Source: Candidatus Berkelbacteria bacterium (GTDB lineage Bacteria; Patescibacteriota; UBA1384; UBA12157; JAENIV01). Taken from it: a DNA stretch of 6,864 nt. The notes below the pieces were generated by a model. That model did not search any database. It worked only from the letters and a program-made list of their open reading frames with translations, and was not told the DNA's origin. The translations under genes and the position numbers were made by a program. Positions within the stretch are counted from its first letter, which is position 1; every line of letters begins with the position of its first letter. Positions 1 through 6,520 of this stretch are shown piece by piece. The stretch spans positions 1 to 6,864 of the forward strand of contig JAENIV010000036.1 in NCBI GenBank assembly GCA_016844295.1. Reading direction: 5' to 3'.

Positions 1-1
1 T

Positions 2-1723
2 GATCTCGCCTCACTTGTCGCTGGCACTATGTATCGGGGCCAATTTGAGGATCGAATCAAAAAAGTTATGGATGAAATTGAAAAACTTGGCAATTGTATT
101 CTATTTGTTGATGAACTTCACACGGTCGTAGGCGCTGGTTCTGCCGAAGGATCTTTAGATGCCGCCAATATTTTAAAGCCCTCCCTGGCTAAAGGTAAAA
201 TTCGCCTAATAGGGGCGACAACTTCTGACGAATATCGTAGGGTGATTGAAAAAGATTCAGCCCTGGAAAGACGATTACAAAAGGTAAATGTTGAAGAGCC
301 CAGCGTCAACGAAACAATCGAAATACTCAAAGGTATTCGTTCAAAATACGAAGACTATCATAATGTCAAAATCGTCGATGACGCAGTTTTAGCGGCAGTT
401 AATTTATCTAAAAGATATATTGCCGATAGATTTTTACCAGACAAGGCTATTGATCTAATCGATGAAGCCGCGGCTGCTCGACATATAGAAGGCCAAACTA
501 AGCAATCACCCAAAATTACCAATTTGGAAAAACAACTGAAAATGGTCTCTGCTTCCAAAGAACATGAAGTCCAAAATCAAAATTACCAAAAAGCCGCTGG
601 ATTACGCGACTTGGAAGTCAGGATTGCCGATGAATTAAAATTCGCCCGCGAAACTTGGCAAAATAAACTTCCTCAAAAAGAAATTAATGCCAACGACATT
701 GCTAGAGTCGTCTCAACTTGGACAAATGTCCCGACCGAAAGTTTGGCCAAGGCCGACAAGTCTAAATACCTTAATTTATCACGCAATTTAAAAAAATTTA
801 TTATTGGCCAGGACGATGCCATCCGTCAAATCAGCCAGGCCATCCGTCGCTCCAAAACAGGAATCAGTGATCCTAATCGGCCAATTGGATCTTTCATTTT
901 TTTGGGTCCAACCGGTGTCGGCAAAACCGAATTAGCCCGAGTTTTGGCCTACCAACTTTTTGGCTCGCGCGATGCTATTGTTAAAATTGACATGTCTGAA
1001 TTTATGGAAAGGCATAACATTTCCCGATTAGTCGGGGCACCTCCTGGTTATGTGGGCTACGACGATGCCGGCCGTCTAACTGAAGAGGTCAGGCGCCGAC
1101 CATATTCGATTGTTTTATTTGACGAAATTGAAAAAGCCCATCCGGAAATTTTCAACATGCTTTTACAGATTTTTGAAGATGGCCAATTAACCGACGCCAA
1201 AGGAAAAAAAGTTAATTTTCAAAATACAATTATAATATTGACCTCTAATATTGGTGTAAGTGAATTCAACGCTCAAGCCGCCATTGGTTTTCAAGCCCGA
1301 GGCGGAGCAGCTAAAAAAGCCGAAGACCAATACGATAAAATGAAAGACAACCTTGTCCGTCGCTTAAAGGAAAACTTTCGACCCGAACTGATGAACCGCT
1401 TAGATAAAATTATTGTTTTTAAACCCCTATCAAAAAACCATATAGCAAGAATCGTTGATTTAAATTTAAATATATTATCAAAACGACTATTAGAGCAAGG
1501 CCTCGCCGTCAAATTTGGCCCCAAAATTAAAGATCTAATCATTAAAAAAGGCTTTGACCCACTTTACGGTGCCCGTCCAATTAAACGAGCCATTGCCGAT
1601 TTAATTGAAGATCCTCTTTCAGAAGAAATTTTAACCGGCAAAATCAACAAAGGCGATCATATTTTAATGTTGCGCTCTAGTGATACAATAGTTTTTAAAT
1701 TAAAAAAGTCCTCGAAGGTTTAA
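2..1723 (+). CDS. clpC: ATP-dependent Clp protease ATP-binding subunit ClpC (5' truncated by window edge)
   Basis: This is a cytoplasmic AAA+ (Hsp100) unfoldase that threads substrates into the ClpP peptidase. The reading frame is open from base 2, so the ATG at 29 is an internal Met, not the start. Compared with usual ClpC lengths of about 810 residues, roughly 240 N-terminal residues (N domain and first Walker A) lie upstream. Visible in order: D1 pore loop (YRGQFEDR, about 32-55), D1 Walker B (LFVDEL, 101-118), D1 arginine-finger region (ALERRLQ), and a UVR-like middle segment (QNYQKAAGLRDLE, near 580-620). Then D2 Walker A GPTGVGKT (905-928), pore loop GYVGYDD, D2 Walker B ending in Asp-Glu at 1121-1126, and sensor 2 GARPIKRA. 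An IGF tripeptide (1283-1291) sits where ClpP-binding Hsp100s carry their IGF/LGF/VGF loop, so a ClpP partner is expected. The short UVR-type middle region, without the long ClpB coiled coil, argues for ClpC over ClpB. The gene ends in TAA with no convincing terminator after it. Confidence 0.95.
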   Translation, partial: DLASLVAGTMYRGQFEDRIKKVMDEIEKLGNCILFVDELHTVVGAGSAEGSLDAANILKPSLAKGKIRLIGATTSDEYRRVIEKDSALERRLQKVNVEEPSVNETIEILKGIRSKYEDYHNVKIVDDAVLAAVNLSKRYIADRFLPDKAIDLIDEAAAARHIEGQTKQSPKITNLEKQLKMVSASKEHEVQNQNYQKAAGLRDLEVRIADELKFARETWQNKLPQKEINANDIARVVSTWTNVPTESLAKADKSKYLNLSRNLKKFIIGQDDAIRQISQAIRRSKTGISDPNRPIGSFIFLGPTGVGKTELARVLAYQLFGSRDAIVKIDMSEFMERHNISRLVGAPPGYVGYDDAGRLTEEVRRRPYSIVLFDEIEKAHPEIFNMLLQIFEDGQLTDAKGKKVNFQNTIIILTSNIGVSEFNAQAAIGFQARGGAAKKAEDQYDKMKDNLVRRLKENFRPELMNRLDKIIVFKPLSKNHIARIVDLNLNILSKRLLEQGLAVKFGPKIKDLIIKKGFDPLYGARPIKRAIADLIEDPLSEEILTGKINKGDHILMLRSSDTIVFKLKKSSKV

Positions 1724-1735
1724 ACTGTTTTAATA

Positions 1736-1764
1736 TTGTTAAATCTATTATAAAAGTTTAATAT
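1736..1764 (+). promoter_or_regulatory. candidate sigma-70-type promoter upstream of the subtilase gene
   Basis: TTGTTA (1736-1741) and TAATAT (1759-1764) are separated by 17 bases. Each hexamer matches 4 of 6 consensus positions. They lie in the 75-base gap between clpC and the protease gene. The gap is very AT-rich, so a chance match is quite possible. No other pair I found in this gap has as good a spacing. Confidence 0.25.
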
Positions 1765-1789
1765 TTAACTAGGATATTATTTTACGCTG

Positions 1790-1794
1790 GGAGG
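1790..1794 (+). promoter_or_regulatory. ribosome binding site that fixes a TTG start
   Basis: GGAGG sits four bases before the TTG at 1799-1801. The codon just upstream in frame (1796-1798) is TAA, so no earlier start is possible. The TTG start gives a normal export-type N-terminus (three lysines and then a hydrophobic stretch). An SD with the same short spacing precedes the next gene (GGAGG at 3500-3504, ATG at 3509), which supports both starts. Confidence 0.65.
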
Positions 1795-1798
1795 GTAA

Positions 1799-3481
1799 TT
1801 GAAGAAAAAAACTCTATTACGGACTATTTTGGTCGTTTCATTTTTAATAGTAGTATTTTTATTTTCCAGATTTCTATTAAAAACATACTCCCCGCAAGCC
1901 ACGGAAATTATGAATGAGCCAATAAAATTTCGCGATCAGCCTCCTGCGAAAGACAAGATCATTGTTAAATTTAAGAAGTCTGTAAACTTACAGAAACGCA
2001 ATGAGATAAAATTGGAAACAAGCGCTAAAGTAAGAAAAAATATTCCTAAAATTGATGTCGATGTTCTAGAGGTCCCGGAAGGTAAAACCGCTCAAGATTT
2101 TGTTGGAGAATTTCAAAACAATTATCCAAATGAAATTGAATACGCCGAGGTTGACGGGTATTATCAAGCATCTTCCGTTCCAAACGACACTTATTACGCT
2201 TCCGATCAATCATATTTAAAAAATTTAAACTCTGAAACGGCTTGGGACATAACTACCGGTACTTCTTCCGTCAAAATTGCCGTTTTGGATACCGGGGTTG
2301 AATTAACCCATTCGGACTTACAAGGTAAATTGATTCCCGGTTGGGATTTTGTCTATAACGATCCAACCCCCGAGGATGCTTTTGGCCATGGTACTGCAGT
2401 TACGGGGGTATTAGGCGCGCTCACAAATAACAATCAGGGCATTGCCGGAGTAACTTGGCAAAATCCTATATTAGAAGTTCGGATTGCAGGTGAGTCCGGC
2501 TATTCTTCATATGATATTATCGCCAACGCAATAATATTTGCTACCGATAACGGCGCAAAAGTTATAAACATTAGTTTTGGCGGTTATACGGATTCTTTGG
2601 CTGTCCGGGACGCCGTTAATTATGCTTGGCAAAAAAATACTGTTGTCGTGGCTTCCGCGGGCAATGATTCCACCAACATGCTCGAATATCCGGCTTCAAT
2701 GCCCAATGTCGTCGGTGTTTCCGCTTTAGATGAAACCAACGCTCCGGCTTTTTACACTAATTATGGTTCTTATATCGATGTCGCCGCCCCGGGGACTGTA
2801 ATTACGACAAGCATGGGAAACGAATATCGTTATTGGATGGGAACTTCCTTTGCTTCCCCGTGTGTTGCGGGTCTTTTAGGATTAATATTTTCCCTCAATC
2901 CGACTTTAACTTCCACCGAGGCAGTTGATATTTTAGAGCGCACAGCCACAGACCTGGGAACACCAGGGGTTGATGATTATTACGGCCATGGGAAAATAAA
3001 CCTTGCCCGTGCAGCCCAAGAAGCAGCGGGTTTACAGCCAGATCCGATGAATTTAAATATTTCACTTAAATTACAGTCCAGGAATGATCATTCAACCACA
3101 GGTGCGAATTTAAAAATCTATCCTGCCGGAAGCATTACCCCGATTCTTGAGTCTGGTAATTTATCCACCGATTCATCGGGCAAAACCTCCGGAGCAAACG
3201 CAACTTTATGGCTCGGGAATTATGATTTAAAAATTAAGGCGCCCAACTTTTTAAGTCAAACGATTAAAAACAAGGCTTTATCCGATGGCATATTATTGGA
3301 CTTTGGAATTTTAAAGGGCGGGGATATTGATAACAATAATATTATTAATAGTATTGATTTCTCCAAACAAATATCTAAATGGTCCCAAAGCGATCCCTTA
3401 ACAGATATAAATAAAGACGGTACGACAAATTCTTTGGATTTTGGGATCCTGAATTCAAATTGGTTTGTCCAAGGTCAATAA
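1799..3481 (+). CDS. S8 family (subtilisin-like) serine protease with propeptide and C-terminal dockerin-like repeats
   Basis: This is an exported serine endopeptidase of 560 residues. The N-terminus is Lys-rich and followed by a hydrophobic segment (about 7-27) with no clear signal peptidase site, so it may stay as a membrane anchor. Residues about 52-122 resemble an I9/fervidolysin-type inhibitory prodomain. The catalytic domain (about 138-410) has the full S8 set: Asp164 in AVLDTG, His197 in GHGT, oxyanion Asn289 in ASAGND, and Ser350 in GTSFASP. A beta-type linker domain follows (about 418-505). At the end are two Ca-binding loops, D509-D520 (GDIDNNN...NSIDF) and D536-D547 (DINKDGTTNSLDF), resembling a dockerin type I pair. 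The substrate is unknown; all catalytic residues are present, so activity is expected. The C-terminal pair could bind a cohesin-like partner or simply stabilise the tail with calcium. The membrane protein gene 27 bases downstream may be co-transcribed. Confidence 0.92.
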   Translation: MKKKTLLRTILVVSFLIVVFLFSRFLLKTYSPQATEIMNEPIKFRDQPPAKDKIIVKFKKSVNLQKRNEIKLETSAKVRKNIPKIDVDVLEVPEGKTAQDFVGEFQNNYPNEIEYAEVDGYYQASSVPNDTYYASDQSYLKNLNSETAWDITTGTSSVKIAVLDTGVELTHSDLQGKLIPGWDFVYNDPTPEDAFGHGTAVTGVLGALTNNNQGIAGVTWQNPILEVRIAGESGYSSYDIIANAIIFATDNGAKVINISFGGYTDSLAVRDAVNYAWQKNTVVVASAGNDSTNMLEYPASMPNVVGVSALDETNAPAFYTNYGSYIDVAAPGTVITTSMGNEYRYWMGTSFASPCVAGLLGLIFSLNPTLTSTEAVDILERTATDLGTPGVDDYYGHGKINLARAAQEAAGLQPDPMNLNISLKLQSRNDHSTTGANLKIYPAGSITPILESGNLSTDSSGKTSGANATLWLGNYDLKIKAPNFLSQTIKNKALSDGILLDFGILKGGDIDNNNIINSIDFSKQISKWSQSDPLTDINKDGTTNSLDFGILNSNWFVQGQ

Positions 3482-3493
3482 ATTCGATACAAT
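3465..3493 (+). promoter_or_regulatory. weak candidate promoter inside the 3' end of the protease gene
   Basis: TTGTCC (3465-3470) and TACAAT (3488-3493) are 17 bases apart, matching 4 and 5 of 6 consensus positions. Transcription would start near 3500, directly at the Shine-Dalgarno sequence of the next gene, leaving a very short leader. That makes the match doubtful; read-through from the protease gene is the simpler explanation for expression of the next gene. Confidence 0.15.
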
Positions 3494-3508
3494 AACTATG
3501 GAGGTATT

Positions 3509-4513
3509 ATGCGGCATAAATGTATTGGTTCTATTTTGGTCTTTTTATTATTTTTCAGTATCATATTTTTGCTTAGTTTTTCACAGATGAAAATGCTTTT
3601 ACAGGCAAAAACATTACTTCAAGTTCTAGACCAGGCGAAAATTTATAATAATCTTGATCAAATCAGCCAAGAAATAATCAACAATTCTGATTCTTCAACG
3701 AGTTCATGGGATAAAGTTGTTATTCGCGCTTATGCGAAAAGTTTTAATCCAGTTTGGATGAAAACTACGGCTGAAACTAACTTGCCATTGATATTTGACT
3801 TCGCTTCTGGCAAAACAGTAACTGTAAACGCAAGCATTAATTTACTTGATTTTAAAAAAGAACTTACTAAAAATTTTGTAACTACCACCCAAGAAGAAGT
3901 TAAAAATATGCCTACTTGTCAAAATGATGAAATACCGCCCGAGGAAACAGTTCTCACGTGTATTCCCCAAGGGACTAGCGCCAGTCAGGTTTCCAGTATG
4001 ATTGTTCCGTCTGATTTTACAGAGGTTATCAACAAAATACCAGATACGTTAATCATTAATGAAAAAAACCATTCAATCGTAAGTTTGAAACAAAGTTTTA
4101 CTTTATTAAATATTTTCTTTTTTGTAAGTTTAATAACTAGTATTCTTTTGATAATTATTCTTGTCCTCTTGAATCTATCTTACTGGCCCTCAATCCTTCG
4201 CTGGGTTGGCTTAGGATTAATTCTGCCATCGAGTTTCGTGTTTATTTTAAATTTAATGAGCGCGGCTGTTCGGACTTTAATTCGCAGTCAAATTCAATCG
4301 GCCTTAACTCCCACAACGGCACAAATTTTAAATCCAATCATGGCGTCTATTGATCAAAATCTGACTCGACCAGGCTTAATTATGTCAGGTATAGTTTTAA
4401 CCGCGGCGGCATTGATGATTATTCTTTCATATGTGATTCCCCATCCACCCTTACCTCAACGGCCTATACAGAAACCCGCTCCCACACCCCAACCTATACC
4501 GTCAATACAATAA
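3509..4513 (+). CDS. uncharacterised membrane protein with four predicted helices and a large N-terminal outer loop
   Basis: I do not recognise a named family for this 334-residue protein. One helix near the N-terminus (about 6-24) is followed by a polar region of about 170 residues and then three helices (about 200-224, 232-254 and 290-310). The tail is a proline-rich stretch (311-334, PxP repeats). The loop between helices 1 and 2 carries the only two non-terminal cysteines, C137 and C151, placed so that a disulfide is likely if the loop is outside the cell. I recall similar proteins, with such a Cys pair and this helix layout, as common hypotheticals in Patescibacteria and Chloroflexi, but cannot check that here. 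The start is set by GGAGG at 3500-3504. Position between an exported protease and a DUF2207 protein suggests an envelope role; the actual function is unknown. Confidence 0.85.
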   Translation: MRHKCIGSILVFLLFFSIIFLLSFSQMKMLLQAKTLLQVLDQAKIYNNLDQISQEIINNSDSSTSSWDKVVIRAYAKSFNPVWMKTTAETNLPLIFDFASGKTVTVNASINLLDFKKELTKNFVTTTQEEVKNMPTCQNDEIPPEETVLTCIPQGTSASQVSSMIVPSDFTEVINKIPDTLIINEKNHSIVSLKQSFTLLNIFFFVSLITSILLIIILVLLNLSYWPSILRWVGLGLILPSSFVFILNLMSAAVRTLIRSQIQSALTPTTAQILNPIMASIDQNLTRPGLIMSGIVLTAAALMIILSYVIPHPPLPQRPIQKPAPTPQPIPSIQ

Positions 4514-4551
4514 AATTTTAAATATAAAATTATAAATTTATCATTAAAACC

Positions 4552-4692
4552 ATGTGTTGTAAATCATGTTTTAATCGAATCGTTAGTACAATAATTTTTA
4601 TTTTAGTTGTTATTGTCCTAGTATATTTATTTTGGAAATATCCTCCTTGGTTTGAACAATTTATCCAAAATATCAAAAAGGCATTCAGATAA
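4552..4692 (+). CDS. 46-residue cysteine-headed single-pass membrane peptide, overlapping the next gene
   Basis: This small open frame starts MCCKSCFNR, then has one strongly hydrophobic helix (about residues 10-27, rich in I, V and L), and ends in a Pro-Pro-Trp turn plus a basic amphipathic tail (EQFIQNIKKAFR). Its TAA stop (4690-4692) shares one base with the ATG of the DUF2207 gene, the TAATG arrangement typical of translational coupling. The DUF2207 start has only a weak SD-like AAAAAGG about 11 bases upstream, so coupling would help explain its translation. The peptide's own ATG has no visible Shine-Dalgarno, which is the main doubt. Three cysteines at 2, 3 and 6 on the likely cytoplasmic side could bind a metal or be acylated; this is inference. 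No known family is recognised. Confidence 0.6.
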   Translation: MCCKSCFNRIVSTIIFILVVIVLVYLFWKYPPWFEQFIQNIKKAFR

Positions 4693-6386
4693 TGAAGAAA
4701 ATTATTGTTCTCGTAATTTTGTTTTTTATCTTCTTGATATTACCCCAAAAAGCATCTGCAACAAATATAATTGAAGAGCAAATCCTAAAGTTTCATTCCG
4801 ACATTACAATTAATACGGATTCTTCAGTTGATGTTCGCGAGGAAATTAATTATTTTTTTTCCAGCCCCAGACACGGGTTTTACCGAAAAATTCCCTATCA
4901 TTATAAAGATGCTTCCCAGGATCGATACTTTAAAACTCCGATTACGATTTTATCCGTTAAGGATACCCAGGAATATAACTGGCCCTATGAGGAATCTCGC
5001 GACGGCACGGATGTCATATTAAAAATAGGCGATCCCAACAAAACCGTTGAGGGTGAACAAACTTATATAATTTCTTACAATGTTTCTGGAGTAATTAACT
5101 ATTTTGCTGATCATGATGAACTCTATTGGAATGTTACAGGCGCTCGTTATGAGTCTCAAGATGGAGTCGCCGTCCCGATCAATAATGCCTCTGCCCGGGC
5201 AATGTTACCAGAAAAAGTTAATTATGAAACACTACAATACAAATGTTTTACAGGTCCCCTGGGTAGTAGCCAACAAGATTGTCAAAAATCCTTTGAAGCT
5301 GGAAAAGTCGATTTTTCTTCTAATATGGGTCCCTTAACAATTGTTGTGGGAATTAACAAAGGTATTATTCAAGTTATTCAAAGAAATTATGATCTTAAGT
5401 TGCGCCATGAATCCTATTGGTATTGGCTTATTTTACCGATAGTATTTATTCTCCTTTTAATCCGCTATTTTCTTTCCGGAAGAGACGCGCCGGGGCGGGA
5501 AACAATCGCGCCTGAGTTTGAACCACCAGATAATTTAAAACCAGCAGAAATGGGCACTTTAGTCGACGAAAAAGCAGACCGGAAAGATATTTCAGCAACA
5601 TTAATTGATCTTGCTGTCAGGGGTTATTTAAAAATTAAAGAAGGCAAGGACAAAAAATATACTCTTTACCGCATTAAAGACGACGAATCAGGACTGGATG
5701 AAATTGAAAAACAAATATTTATGGCAATATTTTCCGGGAAAAAAGAAATCAAACTTTCCGAAATCTCCCATTCGCTTGGTAAAGAGATTAATGATATTCA
5801 AGATAGTCTTTACAACCGCATGGTTGAAAAAAAGTATTTTATTAAAAATCCCGAACGGGCTCGATCAAATAATTGTGCTGTTGCTGTCCTTTTCATACTC
5901 TTACCCTGGGGATTATTTTGGTTTTCTTGGAACTTAGTCACGGTCCTATTCTTATCTGGAATTTTAATTGCAATATATACCCGTTCGATGCCTAAAAAAA
6001 CCCGCGAAGGTGCCATTACCAAAGAAAAATCACTTGGATTTAAAGAATTTTTATTCAGAGCCGAGCGCTACAAATTAAAATGGCAAGAGAAAGAAAATAT
6101 TTTTGAAAAGTATCTCCCATACGCCATGGTTTTTGGGATCGCCGACAAATGGGCCCAAAACTTTAAAGATCTCTATAAAAACCCCCCAGACTGGTATAAG
6201 GGTGGAAATTGGACAACCTTTAATGCCGTTGTATTTGCCAGCAGTTTAAATTCTTTCAATAGCTCGGCAGTTTCGTCATTTTCTCCACCCGTTTCAACAT
6301 CCGCATCTTCGGGCGGCTCTGGTTTTTCCGGAGGCGGAGGATCCTCCGGCGGCGGCTTTGGAGGTGGCGGAGGAGGCTCGTGGTAA
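4692..6386 (+). CDS. DUF2207 (YciQ-like) membrane protein with glycine-rich C-terminal tail
   Basis: The 564 residues follow the DUF2207 plan. A signal peptide (about 1-23, ending KASA before TNI) leads to an extracytoplasmic beta-rich domain (about 24-240) with the family-like strings HGFYRKIP and DELYWNVTG and a cysteine pair C185/C197. A helix at about 242-262 follows, and then a cytoplasmic part with PPDNLKPAEMGTLVDEK and SATLIDLAVRGYLKI. A second hydrophobic block of about 37 residues (396-432) probably forms two helices. The end is a Ser/Gly tail closing in GGGGGGSW, a usual finish for this family. The biochemical function of DUF2207 is not established. The family is often found with LemA-type or envelope genes; no lemA is seen in this window. 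The start overlaps the upstream 46-codon gene by one base. The glycine-rich stretch is encoded by GC-rich codons unlike the rest of the gene, as expected for Gly codons. Confidence 0.92.
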   Translation: MKKIIVLVILFFIFLILPQKASATNIIEEQILKFHSDITINTDSSVDVREEINYFFSSPRHGFYRKIPYHYKDASQDRYFKTPITILSVKDTQEYNWPYEESRDGTDVILKIGDPNKTVEGEQTYIISYNVSGVINYFADHDELYWNVTGARYESQDGVAVPINNASARAMLPEKVNYETLQYKCFTGPLGSSQQDCQKSFEAGKVDFSSNMGPLTIVVGINKGIIQVIQRNYDLKLRHESYWYWLILPIVFILLLIRYFLSGRDAPGRETIAPEFEPPDNLKPAEMGTLVDEKADRKDISATLIDLAVRGYLKIKEGKDKKYTLYRIKDDESGLDEIEKQIFMAIFSGKKEIKLSEISHSLGKEINDIQDSLYNRMVEKKYFIKNPERARSNNCAVAVLFILLPWGLFWFSWNLVTVLFLSGILIAIYTRSMPKKTREGAITKEKSLGFKEFLFRAERYKLKWQEKENIFEKYLPYAMVFGIADKWAQNFKDLYKNPPDWYKGGNWTTFNAVVFASSLNSFNSSAVSSFSPPVSTSASSGGSGFSGGGGSSGGGFGGGGGGSW

Positions 6387-6392
6387 CGAGCC
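6375..6392 (+). repeat. perfect 6-bp stem hairpin spanning the DUF2207 stop codon
   Basis: GGCTCG (6375-6380) pairs perfectly with CGAGCC (6387-6392) around the six-base loop TGGTAA, which contains the last Trp codon and the stop. There is no T-run after it, so a classical intrinsic terminator is not supported on this strand. It may be a transcript-stabilising 3' hairpin or the edge of an inserted repeat that continues to about 6415. Confidence 0.5.
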
Positions 6393-6399
6393 AACGAAA

Positions 6400-6415
6400 T
6401 CCTGAGTATGTCGAA
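6400..6415 (+). repeat. short repeat-like string TCCTGAGTATGTCGAA
   Basis: The string differs by two bases from TCCTGAGCTTGTCGAA, which I remember as a very common interspersed repeat in many bacterial genomes, Patescibacteria included. Only this copy is in the window, so the assignment rests on memory and not on repetition seen here. Confidence 0.35.
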
Positions 6416-6431
6416 AAAAAAAGGGGGGGGG
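6414..6431 (+). repeat. A9G9 double homopolymer tract
   Basis: Nine A (6414-6422) are followed directly by nine G (6423-6431). The G9 run is the longest G or C run in a window that is otherwise AT-rich. Tracts of this kind slip in replication and are also common sites of sequencing error. It lies about 90 bases upstream of the small gene at 6521 and outside any coding frame I accept. Confidence 0.85.
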
Positions 6432-6467
6432 AGAAAGTTGGTAGTTCTAAATTTTGCTTAATGCATC

Positions 6468-6496
6468 TTGATTTTTAAGTGTAGTTTTGATATATA
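6468..6496 (+). promoter_or_regulatory. candidate extended -10 promoter for the small gene at 6521
   Basis: TTGATT (6468-6473) is followed after 17 bases by TATATA (6491-6496), which is preceded by TG plus one base (6488-6490), as in extended -10 promoters. Transcription would start near 6503, just before AAGGG (6506-6510), a modest Shine-Dalgarno 10 bases from the ATG. The AT-rich background lowers the weight of the match. Confidence 0.3.
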
Positions 6497-6520
6497 TTAG
6501 ATTACAAGGGTATATCTTTA

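Larger units (their letters stand above)
6387..6520. other. 134-base intergenic region, repeat-like and homopolymer-rich
   Basis: No open frame of note lies here. In order it holds the right arm of the stop-codon hairpin, a repeat-like string (6400-6415), an A9G9 tract, an AT-rich stretch and a candidate promoter for the downstream small gene. Confidence 0.7.

Noticed and set aside
29..31. ATG as the start of the ClpC gene
   Set aside because: The frame is open to base 2 and the residues before it (DLASLVAGT) continue the conserved ClpC pore-loop region, so the gene simply runs in from upstream.
118..558. Two - strand open frames opposite clpC
   Set aside because: They are shadows of a strongly conserved coding sequence and have no family resemblance.
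2..1723. ClpB disaggregase as the identity of the first gene
   Set aside because: The middle region is short and UVR-like instead of the long ClpB coiled coil, and an IGF ClpP-binding tripeptide is present at 1283-1291.
1729..1770. Near-palindromic AT-rich sequence and the 9-base direct repeat TTTAATATT after clpC (1729-1737, 1757-1765) as an operator or terminator
   Set aside because: The stems are short, imperfect and made of A/T only, as expected by chance in this gap.
4828..5337. Additional + strand open frames inside the DUF2207 gene (4828-5022 and 5104-5337)
   Set aside because: They lie wholly within a well-supported gene in another frame and show no recognisable protein features or start signals.
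6173..6394. Proline-rich open frame on the - strand
   Set aside because: It is the reverse complement of the glycine-rich tail of the DUF2207 gene; the prolines come from GGN codons read backwards.
6375..6431. Intrinsic terminator after the DUF2207 gene
   Set aside because: The hairpin is real but is followed by mixed sequence and then A9G9, not a T-run, so the + strand signal is incomplete.
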